Assembly (NCBI GenBank): GCA_036346355.1
Contig: CM070570.1
Coordinates: 50,297,592-50,361,591 of the forward strand
Source of the DNA: Rhipidocladum racemiflorum
Taxonomy: Eukaryota > Streptophyta > Magnoliopsida > Poales > Poaceae
DNA length: 64,000 nt
Direction of reading: 5' to 3'
The notes beneath the pieces are model-generated. The model did no database searches and was not told the DNA's origin. It worked only from the letters and a program-made list of their open reading frames with translations. Of the stretch, positions 10,297 through 22,738 are shown piece by piece. The position numbers were made by a program, and so were the translations under genes. Each line of letters begins with the position of its first letter. Position 1 is the first letter of the stretch.

Positions 10297-11764
10297 TGAA
10301 CTTGATGCCGAACTCCCCCAGCTCGACGGACCACTTTGCGATGCGGCCTTCTGCTTCCCGGTTGTGGAGGATCTCGCGCAGGGGGTAGGAGGAGACCACT
10401 GTGATCTCTCTCCCCTAGAAGTAGTGGCGTAGCTTCCTCGACGCTATCAGCACGGCATACACCATCTTCTGAGCCTGAGGGTACCTTGTTTCCGCGTTGT
10501 GCAGCACCTTGCTGATATAGTAGACCGACCATTGAACCCCTTCCCGCTCCGCCACCAGCGTCGCACTCACCACGGAGGGGCTAGCCGCCGCGTACAACAG
10601 CAGCGGCTCGCCCGGCTCAGGGGCGACTAATACTGGCGGGGAGGAGAGGTACTCCTTCAGGTCTTCAAATGCCTGCTGCGCTTCGAGGGTCCATTCAAAC
10701 GAGTTGGTCTTCTTCAGCAGCTTAAACAGCGGCAGGCTTTTCTCCCCCAGCCGGGCTATGAACCGGCCAAGGGAGGCCAGCCGGCCGGTCAAGCACTGCA
10801 GTTGCTTGAGTCGGGTGGGTGGCTGCATCCGCTCAATCGCTTCTATCTTCTCTGGGTTGACCTCGATCCCGCGGCTGGAGACCAGGAATCCGAGTAGCTT
10901 CCCGGATGAGACAACAAACATGCACTTCTTGGGATTCAGCTTTATACAGTATTCTCTGAGGTGGGAGAAGGTTTCTTCCAAGTCCTTAACGAGCTCATCG
11001 GCCTTTTTCGTTCTTACTACCAGATCATCAACATACACTTCCAGGATCTTCCCTATTTGGGGCCGAAATACTATGTGCATGGCCCGCTGGTAGGTGGCGC
11101 CAGCGTTCTTCAGCCCGAAAGGCATCTTGACATAGCAATATACACCGAGAGGAGTCACAAAAGCAGTTTTCTCTTCATCTTCTCGCGTCATACTGATCTG
11201 ATGGTAGCCGGAGTAGGCGTCGAGGAAGCACAAAGCTTCGCACCCCGCCGTGGAGTCGACGACGATGTCTATCCACGGAAGGGGGTATGGTTCCTTGGGG
11301 CAGGCTTTGTTGAGGTCGGTGAAGTCGATGCACATTCGCCACTTCCCGTTGGACTTCTTTACAAGCACGGGGTTGGCCAGCCACTCCGGATAGGTGGCCT
11401 CCCGCGCAATATTGGCAGACAAAAGCTTCTCCACCTCGTTCCGAATGGCGTCCTGCCACTCGGGCGCCTGCCGCCGGATCTTCTGCCGAACCGGGCGCGC
11501 TCCAAGGAGCGTTGCCAATCGGTGCTCGATCACCTCCCTGGGGACCCCGGTCATTTCTGACGGTTCCCAAGCGAACACATCCAGGTTTGACCTGAGGAAG
11601 GTGACGAGCGCGTCTTCCTATTTAGCGCTGAGGTCGGTGCCGATCTTGATGACCTTGCCCGAGCCTTCCTCGCCTACGGGGATCGCCTTCGCCTCGCCCG
11701 AGGGTATGGGCGAAGCACGGGTCCTGACCGAGGGGGAGCCTGAGCCGTCATCCTTTTCACGCGC
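10297..11764 (-). pseudogene. pol: F pol: reverse transcriptase and degenerate RNase H, with two TAG stops
   Basis: The reading contains [43 protein letters not shown] and the catalytic motif YVDDLVV, the order of a Ty3/gypsy reverse transcriptase. The RNase H after it is degenerate ([17 protein letters not shown] lacks the usual Asp), as is normal in the Tat clade, where the second RNase H takes over. In-frame TAG stops lie at 11618-11620 (K*EDALVTF) and 10415-10417 (LRHYF*GREI). At the second, relatives have Gln, so CAG to TAG is likely. The reading then continues to a 1-nt frameshift near 10290-10296. Confidence 0.87.
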
Positions 11765-13042
11765 CTAGCAGGTGGTGCCGGCCAGGTCCTGCAGCTGCTT
11801 GCTGAGGCGCAGGGCTTCCAGCCTATCCACCTTTACCGTAATCGGACCCCCAGGCCCGGGGATCTTCACCAGCATGTAGGCGTAGTGAGCAACCGCCATG
11901 AACTTGACCAAGGCCGGACGGCCAAGTAGGGCATTGTAAGGGAGGTCGAAGTCGGCAACCTCGAAGTCGACCAGCTCCGTCCGAAAGTTTTCCGCGCTCC
12001 CGAACGTAACAGGCAGTCGGACCTGCCCCAGGGGCGTGAGGCCTACCCCGGGGGCGACTCCGTAGAAGAGTGGAGCCGGGCGCAGCTCCTCATATGGTAT
12101 TTGGAGCGCTTGGTATGCCCCAACGGATAACAAGTTGATGGAGCTGCCTCCATCGACAAGGACCCGTCCGAGCTTCGCGTTGCGAACCGTGGGGGAAACC
12201 ACGATAGGCAGATGGCTCGGGCCGGAAACACTTTCTGGGTGGTCGGCCCAGCTGAAAGTGATCGGTTGCTCCAACCACTTCAGCAGCCTACTTGCCCCAG
12301 AGGGTGATGAAGTGGCGCAGACCTGCCTCAGGTCTCGCTTGTACTGCGAGTTCGATGAGTAGGTGGCTGAGCCACCGTGAATGAATGCCACTGTATGCTC
12401 CGCCTGTTGGAAGGCCAGTGGAGCTGAGTCTTCGTCGTCGTCATCATGGTCTTTCTCGCGGCGTTTCTTGAGCCGCCTGTCGACCAGTTTGGACACAACT
12501 TGGCAGTCCTCCAAGTCGTGTCCACTTGTGCGATGGATGGGGCAATAGGGTTTGCCCCCCTCATCTTCGCGGCGGGGCGAGCGGCGGTTCCTGTGGTTGC
12601 CGCGCTGGTCCCGGCGCTCATCCCCTTGGTCTGGGTCGTCACGACGCCGGGATTTATGTTCCGGCTCGGCAACCAGAACTTCCCTAGTGGCGGCCTCCTT
12701 TCGCTTCTTCTTCTTTTTCTTGCGGTCGGAGGACTTCGAGGTGCCGGCGTCATCAGGGTCGACGGACCTTGATGCGCACTTCCGAGCTTCAGCCGCCCTG
12801 GCGCACTTGTGCGCTAGGGAGAACAACTCGGATGTTGTTGCAATGGTGCGGGTAGCCATCTTCTCCCGCATTTTCTGGTCCCGGACCCCCCTCCAGAACG
12901 CGATGATCACCGACTGCTTAGAGATCCGGGGGATCGTGTTGCGGCAGTGGCTAAACCTCCGGATGAACTCTCTCAGGGACTCCCCCTCTGACTGCTCCAG
13001 GGCGTGAAGGTCGTCCTCCACGCCTGGTTGAGCATAGGAGCC
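11765..13042 (-). pseudogene. gag: F gag C-terminal part and aspartic protease
   Basis: The reading continues gag after the TAG at 13043-13045: VEDDLHALEQSEGESLREF and FSHCRNTIPRIS are typical of retrotransposon gag. A Lys-rich basic segment (DRKKKKKKRKE) and a zinc-knuckle-like CPIHRTSGHDLEDC follow. The aspartic protease has its active site in VLVDGGSSINLL and a later NALLGRPAL. The reading ends at TAG 11765-11767, after which the same frame continues as AREKDDG toward RT, so this stop may also be a mutation. Confidence 0.82.
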
Positions 13043-14068
13043 CTAAAAGTTGGCGACAAAGATGTCGCACAACTCCTCCCACGAATGCACGGAACCTCGC
13101 GGGAGGTTAAGAAGCCAAGACCGGGCAGAGCCCGTTAGCGACGTCGGGAGGTAGTTGGCCATGACCTTCTCAGACCCTCCCGCCGCACGCACCACCGTGG
13201 TGTAGATTTGCAAGAACTCCTCAGGGTTGGTGGTGCCGTCATATTTCTCGATGGAAGCAGGGCGGAATCTCTCCGGCCAAGCGGCTTGCCGGAGGCGGAG
13301 AGAGAACGCCTGACATCCAACGTTGTAGGGGGAGCGGCGTTGTTCACCAGCTCCTCGATCCTGAGGAGAGGACGAGGAGTGTGACCCTGCGCTTTCCCCG
13401 GGGTCCGAGGGGGAAGCCCCCCGTCGCCCAGCAGACATCTGGGGATTGGTGGGCCGCTGCGCGCCCTTCCGACGCCCCCTAAGGACGTGACGCAGGTCAC
13501 CATCGCGCTGGAGGTGCCTCCCGTCGAGGTATGACCTAAGATCTCTGTGGTTCCCCCTTGACTCTGGGGGACCGCGAGAGGAGGCGGAGTCACGTGCATG
13601 TCCCCCTGTAACGGAGGGGGCTGCAACCAGGACTCCCTTCCCCTTGTCCTGGCCTTTGACGCTGGGATAAGTTGTCGTGTGGCGGCTGGAACTCGGTGCG
13701 TCGGTTGCGCGGGTTCCCTGTCGCCACATGCCGGAAGCCCCCGGCTGGGTTGCCGCTTCAACTTGTTGTTGAGCGGCATCGACCAGGTGGACGATATCCC
13801 GCAGCCATGGAGTGGCTGGGGTGTCGCCCCCCAAGGTCACTGGAGGATGATCGAGGAGAAGCCGGGCCGCATGAAGGCTTCGCGCGGGGGTGTCGTCCCC
13901 CAGCGCCAAGCGCCGTTGGACGGGCTGACCCCCGGGCGCGGAAGCCATACGCACCCCTCCCGCGGCGGGAGGGCCCGGGTGGCCCGGCTCCTTCTCCGAA
14001 CGCCGGGACCGCCTATGGGCGCCGCTTTCCTCGGGCAGATCGCTGCGCTTGGAGTGCGATTCCGCCAT
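13043..14068 (-). pseudogene. gag: F gag N-terminal part, ended by TAG
   Basis: This 341-residue reading starts MAESHSKRSDLPEE. It has a long charged, low-complexity N-terminus, then the gag core: WPERFRPASIEKYDG, TNPEEFLQIYTTVV and GSARSWLLNLPRGSVHSW. It ends VANF at TAG 13043-13045. The downstream reading at 13021 is in the same frame, and relatives read NFQG here, so a single CAG to TAG change explains the break. No frameshift is needed between the two gag parts. Confidence 0.85.
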
Positions 14069-14144
14069 GCAGACAAGCGCCCCTGCTACTCTTGAGCTTC
14101 GAGCTGGAAACGGAAGAAAGTGGGCAATCTAACCAACAATAGCC

Positions 14145-14160
14145 CCTACCTGGCGCGCCA
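14145..14160 (-). other. Candidate primer binding site of F
   Basis: Read on minus, tggcgcgccaggtagg follows the LTR end (tgaca) after one base. Position and the leading TGG fit a primer site. I cannot say which tRNA it matches. Confidence 0.6.
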
Positions 14161-14161
14161 C

Positions 14162-14441
14162 TGTCAGCGTACTAGCCAACAGGCACCACCGAATCGGGTG
14201 CTTATGAGGTTCAGACGGGGGCTTTCGGAGCAATCGCCGGAGAACGGAGGAGGATGATCGGAGTTCCGGGAAGCTCAGGGGAGCAAGGGGACACAAGGAA
14301 TTTACCCAGGTTCGGGCCCTCCGGAGAGTAATAGCCTTAGTCCTGTTTTTCTTGGTATTGCTGGTCTTCTTGCTTGGGAGAGTGATAATCTTACAGCCTT
14401 TCGAACCCCTTCTCCCATGCACCCCGGCTCCCTTTTATACT
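14162..14441 (-). repeat. 5' LTR of F, first part
   Basis: It starts TGTCAGCG and aligns with 3771-4050. It is cut by element E directly after the TATA region (ccttttatac at 14431-14440). The LTR resumes at 22739. Confidence 0.88.
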
Positions 14442-16491
14442 TGTAACACCCTACAAATCTAAACTGTCGTACAAGAAAATTTCGACAGCATCTCCCCTAA
14501 AATTAGGACAAAACGGAAGCGACAACAAGATTCATAATAAACATTACAAACAGGAATAACATAAAAGCATCAAAACTAGAGATAACAAGTCTAAATCAAC
14601 CAGAAAACAAACATAAACGTAAAACAGCTCCAAAGAGGACATCAACAGGTCTATGATTAATAAAATTTCAGCAAGCTAATGAATTATTAAATGCACTAGT
14701 CCATGTGATTCGTGATGACCCCGGAGGGTTGATTGTGCTACTAAGCCCACCCTTCAAGCTTACGACACGCGAGAACTACCTGAAAACAACAAAATAACAA
14801 GGGGTGAGATTGGGTAATCTCAGCAAGCGGAACAACTTCTAACAAATAACACACCCACAGAAACCAGCATACCAAATTCCTCATGTCCAATACCACATTA
14901 CAGAGTCCACACATACTCAGTAGAATGCATATGATTGTGCACATGCTTATGACATGATCCTCCTCACCGTGCCCTTTCTCAGAACACACGGTGTTGTACC
15001 GACTCTGATCGCGCACAAGGCGTCGATAAACTTCCAATGCATGATTATGCAGTTAATGCTTCATGCATAAATACATTCATAACTTCCCACTCTGAATTCA
15101 CATGCTTGCATACCATCAAATAACATGGATAAAATGCGAACATCATTGAGATAGAATATCTCAACAATTCATCTTGCAAACAACATCTTTCTTCATTCTT
15201 ACTCATGATTCAAAAGCCAAACAACCACATCACAATGCAGGATAGGATATTGCAATCTCATAAACAAGTAGTTAAACCATGTAGGTGTGCTGCAATTAAG
15301 GTTTATATTGAGGACGAAACAAATAGCGAGTTATAGTTTAGCAAGACCGCTACTTCCACTTGCCTTTACCAACGTGGATGACGAACCTAGTTGCGTCCAG
15401 AAGGGGCACCACCTGAACAAGCATTCTTTCAGTATATAATAACATCACAATTGATCACACAATTCAAACACGCGTTTCCTACAACCCGTTCCCCTTTTAA
15501 AACGCCGAAACCCCGATCTGTCCGGATCAAACAGCAGCACCCTCTCTTCACAATTTCGTATCTTTTTTTATACAGATCATAAAAATATACAAAAATTACA
15601 GGAGCTAGATATTGACAGGTTCTACAACTTTCATGAAGATCATAAATTTCAATTCCATTGTTAATTATGCCTAAACAGACGTCCAACACAGTAGACGAAA
15701 TCTGTTTCCAGATTCTGTTCGTCAACTTCCAACAGCTATAACTCTCAGACCGTCGTCCCAAAAATTCTGAAAAAATTACAGAAGATAGATCTCAACATTA
15801 TCTACAACTTTATAGTTATAGGTTTTGGCAGGAAAAATTTCTAGGTTACATAAAACGTGAAACAATCCGCGTTGCACAATCTCCCCTTCCAAAAACAGCA
15901 CCACGTGAACATCTACCCTTCTCCCCCATCAAGATCCATCCAAACCACTCACCACCAGATCTAATACACTCGTAATCCCTAGGTAGAACAGGGGTAAAAT
16001 ATTGGGAATTTTACCTTGAGTTCCCCCTTGCGAACCCACGAAGAACACACGACGATCCCCGGAGCGGAAATCTGTTCGTCCTCCTCGCCTCCACGGATCC
16101 TCTTCTCGTTTTCTCCTTCGCGTTTCGCGGTGGATCTTGAGCCACCACGCAAGGGGAGGAAGAGGTGGATTGGGGGTGGCTGCTAGGGGGAGAGGGGGAG
16201 GCGCCCTAGGGTTTGGGGTGGGGTGGCCGGCCACATGGGGAGGCGCCACCCCGTTAGGGGGAGGTGGGCCGGCCCACTTAGGGCTTGGGGATGGGGAGGT
16301 GGGAGAAGAATTCCCGGCCCAGGCCCAAGTTTTCCTCGGCCCACTGTTTCTAGCCCGAATACTCCAAATTTAATATTAATACGCCGCATAAACTTCAAAT
16401 ATTTAATTCCCCAACAATTTCCCTCATTCCTCCCGAAACAAAACCAGGAAAAAGGAACCCTAGAATCGCTCTAACGCTCTAAGGCATCACA
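14442..16491 (-). repeat. 3' LTR of E (left copy)
   Basis: The ends are TGTAACACCC and GCATCACA on +. The inner side meets a pyrimidine run (ttctcccctcctt, 16492-16504) that is the PPT on minus. It contains the conserved stem-loop at 14805-14822. Confidence 0.88.
14805..14822 (-). other. Conserved LTR stem-loop (E, left LTR)
   Basis: On minus: TTGC, then stem TGAGATT, loop accc, stem AATCTCA, then CCCCTTG. The same outer bases and a different but paired stem occur in A, B and D. The second E copy is at 21063-21080. Confidence 0.7.
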
Positions 16492-19400
16492 TTCTCCCCT
16501 CCTTAAAAGGATTCGTCCCCGAATCTACTCCTCTTTGCTACGGAACCTTAAAAAAATGAAGGCAAACTGGTAATCAACACTTTACCTTCAGCATCCTCAA
16601 AGAGTGTAGGATACTTCTTCTGCATCTGGTCCTCAAGTTCCCAAGTTGCATCCCGCTCAGACTAATTGGTCCACAAATCTTTCATTGGACACTAACACGA
16701 ACTATTCCCCTATTAAATAAAGGACACCTATTAGGTGAATCTGGTATCGATCTGGAATCTCAACTCCCACTTCTCTCTTCAACCCGATCACGAAACTCCG
16801 CATTCCAATCTCAACTCCCACTTCTCTCTTCAACCCGATCACGAAACTCTGCATTCCAATCTCAACTCCTCTACCACAGGTTAAGCATTCGACGACGGCC
16901 TTGAACCATGTGAGACCTGGCAACGCTCTAGGTAAGTCTCTAAATCAACCCAAACACAAACTCCTATCTCCTACAAGTGATTGATCTTTTACAAAAAGAA
17001 CCAATATCCACCCTTACCAACGACAGAGATAGCCTACTTTACAACCAGTGGTAAATCCATGAAACAATAACAATCGAACACAATCACTACGGTTGACACA
17101 AACTCGCTTGAACTCAAATGACAAAAAGTTCCAAAAATTAATATAATTACCTGCAACTTCCAAGTTGTCCACTACTAAATTAAGCAACCCCACCGAGGAA
17201 CACATCAATGAAAACAATTCTCCAAAAAGGTTTGAATTGAGTCATACACAACCTTCCTTTACTCTTCACTTTTAAACTACTTACGATCAGCGACCCACAC
17301 TAGTTTTCCCTTGTAAGAAGGTTTCGCCTTCACATTCTTCCACCCAAGGACCAGGGCAAGGAGTACAATCCTTGAATATACTCAACCATAACATAAACAT
17401 TCATTTTCTTACCCCCAAGCTTGAACGTAAAAGAAATCTTAATTCTCACTAACACAACGAACGACAATCACCACCTTTAAACCAAAAGGCTGAAATTCAC
17501 ATACACGGGAACTCAACTTGGAAGAGGAACTCCATAGAACCAAAAACACCAAAAAAAAAAAATTCTTCGGGGAGAAGCTCTATTCAAAAGAGAAACACTG
17601 CGAAAGTCTTCTGCAAATGCATTTCACTTTTACCAAAACAAATCATCTCACTTTTATCCAAGGCCAAGCAATTCAGAAAAAAAAACCGATCAAGGAATTA
17701 AATGCTTCCACACAACCACCATCTCTTTTCCCTTAAAAGGAACCAAACTCACTTCCCAACAGAAAAAATTGTTTCAACCACGAATATCATTCATGTCACA
17801 ACCAGAAGAATCGTCTCTTAAACGAAAACTGTCAAACACCTCAGACCACAACACAACTCTAGCCCAAAATAGAAATACAAATATTTCCAGATCATGAAGT
17901 TCCAAAACTTACATTGGATTAGCTACTTCTTTTAATCAACAATGCAACCGATAACTCGACCTTGAAAACTACGGACACAGTCAAAGCACACATCCTTGAG
18001 CATAAATTTCGCATTCATAACTTAATCTAGTTTTCTTATCAAAGACAAATGAATGACGATATTTAATAGAATAACATTCCAAAATCTCCACAAATTACTT
18101 CAAGGTTAATCATTCTTTTGTCCTTGTTTTAAGCCTCGAAATTAACCCACATTTGTCAGAATCATTCTAAGTTTAGGGAAACTCAAACACAAAGCACAAA
18201 GAATACTTTGACCGAAAGTATTCAACCCAAATATCAAACAGACAAACCGATCCATATGAATTTTTAATCATAAGTTCAGCATAACTCCCGCCATCTATAG
18301 TATTCCACTACCCTTACCATTTAGATTTCAATATTCCCTATTTACTCATTGAGAAGGCCCATCAGGATTTAACAACAACTACACAACAAATTCTTACTCT
18401 TATTACCTTTTCCACAATTATAGATAAAGTTCACAGTGCTTATCAAAAACACATCCAACCAACACTACCTCATCAAGATCCCCACTGAGCAAATTCCTAA
18501 CCTATAACATCATATTCTAAATTTGAAAGGCAATGCTTCAACAAGTCTTTCAAAGATGATGAACCTATAAATTCCATACCACATACGAGTTAACATCTCG
18601 ACAATGGAAATTTATTCACCTAAAAGATGACTCAACAAGTAAATATTATCTCAACAAGGCACGAATCGTAAATAGAACTTTAAAACATACATTTATTAAG
18701 GACAAAATCACGCGTCATGCTAACTATCCATGGTTCACTCCATCACAACATGTTACAATTTCCTCCATTTTAACAAAGGTTTTCAACAATTAATCTAAAC
18801 AGTTACCACCACTACTAAGTCATCAAAAGCTCTTAAAACAACAACGTTAAATTAAATTTAAATTTTTTTTAGCTACCCTATACACAGGTTATAGCAAAAT
18901 TGCCACTCCAAGACATACTCCAGCCTTTTTTTTAAAGTGAACTGAATAGGTTAAATCATCACAAAGCTCTTACGGCAATGGCAAAAACTTATGTCTTCCC
19001 AATTGATATCGATACTAGCATTATTGGAACACAACTGCATACTTCCGAATCTACTACTAGTTTGCAACGTCATAAATATCAACTCTAATCAATTTCCAAG
19101 TTAAAGTCACTAGCCAACACGATTAAATTTCTCTACTAACACGTTAAATTAGAACATCTTTAAATAACCAGCATGGTTTCTTTAACAATATCGGTAGTCC
19201 ACCATTACAATTAAATTGTTCTACCGACCTTATATTAAAATGTCTCTAAATAACCAACCAATTTTCTATTACCTTCACAGTAGTTTACATCATCTTAATG
19301 TTCTAACTACGCATCAAGATTTAAAGCTTTAAACATTGTCCATGGTCAAGGGCACATTAAAATAATGCAATAAATCCTAAGCATGCACATTAACACATTC

Positions 19401-20699
19401 AATCATTATCCCTATAGAGCAATCTACAATACTAGAAGTTTATTTAATCTCAAGCTAAAGATAACAATTACATCTTAATTGATTCAACTCACAAATTAAC
19501 TTAGAAGTACATCATTCCATAAACCACATTGTTACATACTACGTAACACAGACATAAAATTTCTAAACACCGTCATGGGTCACCTACCCTTGACAAACAG
19601 GAGGCAATCCCAAACATTAAAAAAAACAAACACAGTTCTAGATCAAGAACAAACACCGATAAAAAATTTCTTCTTTTCAGGCAAGGAAGAAAAGTAAAAT
19701 CCAAACATAAATGCAAGAGAGTTCGACCCTCAAATGTTCAATCCTAGTAGCCAAAACTCTTCAAGAAATCCAAAACCTACACTTTCCACAAAGGAAGACG
19801 GATGCATAAGGGAAGACCAAATGTCCAACCAAATTTTTCCGATAAAGATTCAAACTTAGCTCCATCCAGCTTGATCTGCAACAGGAGAAACTCCAACCCC
19901 CTTCTTTTTAAAAAAAAAAAAAATCGGGGAAACAACAACCGCAGAAATTTCCTCCCAACGACAGTCCATAACAATAAATCAGGTGCCAAAGCAAAATTGT
20001 GACCAAAAGACGCGCAACGTAGAACTCTTCTTCTGTGTCTTCACTCAAAGGAGACAAAACCACAAACCGCCAAAAGGACAATCAGCGAGTGCTCAAAACT
20101 AAGCATTTTCCTCGGTTTCGAACCAACCACATACCAGAAAACCAACCAAAACCGACCGTCAACACGGTAAAGAACATCCGAAGGAATCCATCACCAACCT
20201 CTTCTATTTGACTCCAGTCACTACCCGATCTACGACAGACACGGATAAGTACTCTTTCCCTACAGGGGTTTAATAGTTATTCGGTGGTGACTCTACCCGG
20301 CCACACCGTCAAACCACAGCCTCACTACAAACAAAAGGTGACCGAAACCCTTCGGCACCACAACCTCCCTTATCACGATAACAAGAACAACTCAATCAAT
20401 CATCTCAAAATCATAGTAACATACATTATCAAACGTAGCATTCAACAACAAAGCTTAAATTCAACCTTTAAGCATGAGGCAACGATACCCATACCCTTTC
20501 CTACTGTGCATCCATGTGTGTCAAATTTTAAATTAGTTATTCCACTAACACAAATTTTAATGTTGCTATCCTGTGGCAAATTTTTTTTACGTATAACCTA
20601 AGCCATGTTTCTAAGTTATCCCAAATCACATTTTAGTTGAACCTATGGTATTTCACTAAGTTCATACACCACGGACCTGAACCTGGCTCTGATACCAAC
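16492..20699 (-). other. Internal region of E, no coding sequence seen
   Basis: This is 4.2 kb of AT-rich sequence. The PBS on minus (tggtatcagagc) is at 20686-20697 and the PPT at 16492-16504. The 300 bp next to the PBS match D, B and G. I find no retrotransposon protein motif on either strand; the longest ORF (plus 20284-20601, 105 aa) has no recognisable features. Confidence 0.7.
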
Positions 20700-22733
20700 T
20701 CTAACACCCTACAAATCTAAACTGTCGTACAAGAAAATTTCGACAAAGATCTCCCTAAAATTAGGACAAAACGGAAGCGACAACAAGATTCATAATAAAC
20801 ATTACAAACAGGAATAACATAAAAGCATCAAAACTAGAGATAACAAGTCTAAATCAACCAGAAAACAAACATAAACGTAAAACAGCACCAAAGAGGACAT
20901 CAACAGGTCTATGATTAATAAAATTTCAGCAAGCTAATGAATTATTAAATGCACTAGTCCATGTGATTCGTGATGACCCCGGAGGGTTGATTGTGCTACT
21001 AAGCCCACCCTTCAAGCTTACGACTCACGAGAACTACCTGAAAACAACAAAATAACAAGGGGTGAGATTGGGTAATCTCAGCAAGCGGAACAACTTCTAA
21101 CAAATAACACAGCCACAGTAAAACTAGCATACCAAATTCCTCATGTCCAATACCACATTACAGAGTCCACACAACCTCAGTAGAATGCATATGATTGTGC
21201 ACATGCTTATGCCATGATCCTCCTCACCGTGCCCTTTCTCAGGAACACACGGTGTTGTACTGCATCTTGATCGCGCACGCTGGCGTCGACAAACTTCCAA
21301 TGCATGATTATGCAGTTAATGCTTCATGCATAAATACATTCATAACTTCCCACTCTGAATTCACACATGGATAAAATGCGAACATCATTGAGATAGAATA
21401 TCTCAACAATTCATCTTGCAAACAACATCTTTCTTCATTCTTACTCATGATTCAAAAGCCAAACAACCACATCACAATGCTGGATAGGATATTGCAATCT
21501 CATAAACAAGTAGTTAAACCATGTAGGTGTGCTGCAATTAAGGTTTATATTGAGAACGAAACAAATAACGAGTTATAGTTTAGCAAGACCGCTACTTCCA
21601 CTTGCCTTTACCAACGTGGATGACGAACCTAGTTGCGTCCAGAAGGGGCACCACCTGAACAAGCATTCTTTCAGTATATAATAACATCACAATTTATCAC
21701 ACAATTCAAACACACGTTTCCTACAACCCGTTCCCCTTTTAAAACACCGAAACCCCGATTTGTCCGGATCAAACAGCAGCACCCTCTCTTCACAATTTCG
21801 TATCTTTTTTTATACAGATCATAAAAATATAAAAAATTACAGGAGCTAGATATTGACGGGTTCTACAACTTTCATGAAGATCATAAATTTCAATTCCATT
21901 GTTAATTATGCCTAAACAGACGTCCAACACAGTAGACGAAACATGTTTCCAGATTCTGTTCGTCAACTTCCAACAGCTATAACTCTCAGACCGTCGTCCC
22001 AAAAATTCTGAAAAAATTACAGAAGATAGATCTCGACGTTATCTACAACTTTCTAGTTATAGGTTTTGGCAGGAAAAATCGTATAAGTCACGTAAAACGT
22101 GAAACAATCCGCGCTGCACAATCTCCCCTTCCAAAAACAGCACCACGTGAACATCTATCCTTCTCCCCCATCAAGATCCATCCAAACCACTCACCACCAG
22201 ATCTAATACACTCCTAATCCCTAGGTAGAACAGGGGTAAAAGATTGGGAATTTTACCTTGAGTTCCCCCTTGCGAACCCACGAAGAACACATGACGATCC
22301 CCGGAGCGGAAATCTGTTCGTCCTCCTCGCCTCCACAGATCCTCTTCTCGTTTTCTCCTTCGCGTTTCGCGGTGGATCTTGAGCCACCACGCAAGGGGAG
22401 GAAGAGGTGGAGTGGGGGTGGCTTCTAGGGGGAGAGGGGGAGGCTCCCTAGGGTTTGGGGTGGGGTGGCCGGCCACATGGGGAGGCGCCACCCCTTTAGG
22501 GGGAGGTGGGCCGGCCCACTTAGGGCGTGGGGAGGGGGAGGTGGGAGAAGAATTTCCGGCCCAGGCCCAAGTTTTCCTCGGCCCACTGTTTCTAGCCCGA
22601 ATACTCCAAATTTAATATTAATACGCTGCATAAACTTCAAATATTTAATTCCCCAACAATTTCCCTCATTCCTCCCGAAACAAAACCAGGAAAAAGGAAC
22701 CCTAGAATCGCTCTGACGCTCTAAGGAATCACA
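20700..22733 (-). repeat. 5' LTR of E (right copy)
   Basis: It pairs with 14442-16491. Its outer end is tcacа-type ACA (731-733 of the 22 kb line), followed by the duplication atact; its inner end is TCTAACACCC, a G to C change of the terminal TG. It lacks about 25 bp present in the left LTR near 15100-15130 and holds the stem-loop copy at 21063-21080. Confidence 0.87.
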
Positions 22734-22738
22734 ATACT

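Larger units (their letters stand above)
14442..22733 (-). mobile_element. Element E: non-coding LTR retrotransposon in the F 5' LTR
   Basis: E is 8292 bp long and flanked by the 5-bp duplication atact (14437-14441 and 22734-22738). On minus it reads LTR (20700-22733), PBS, 4.2 kb internal, PPT, LTR (14442-16491). The start of the internal region, read on minus, matches that of D, B and G, but the LTRs are clearly diverged from theirs. No gag or pol is recognisable, so it fits the LARD type (large non-autonomous derivative). The two LTRs differ by scattered substitutions and a gap of about 25 bp, so E is older than D. Confidence 0.85.

Noticed and set aside
20284..20601. 105-aa ORF in the E internal region as a possible gene
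   Set aside because: No motif, AT-rich text, and it is not open in the matching parts of D or B.
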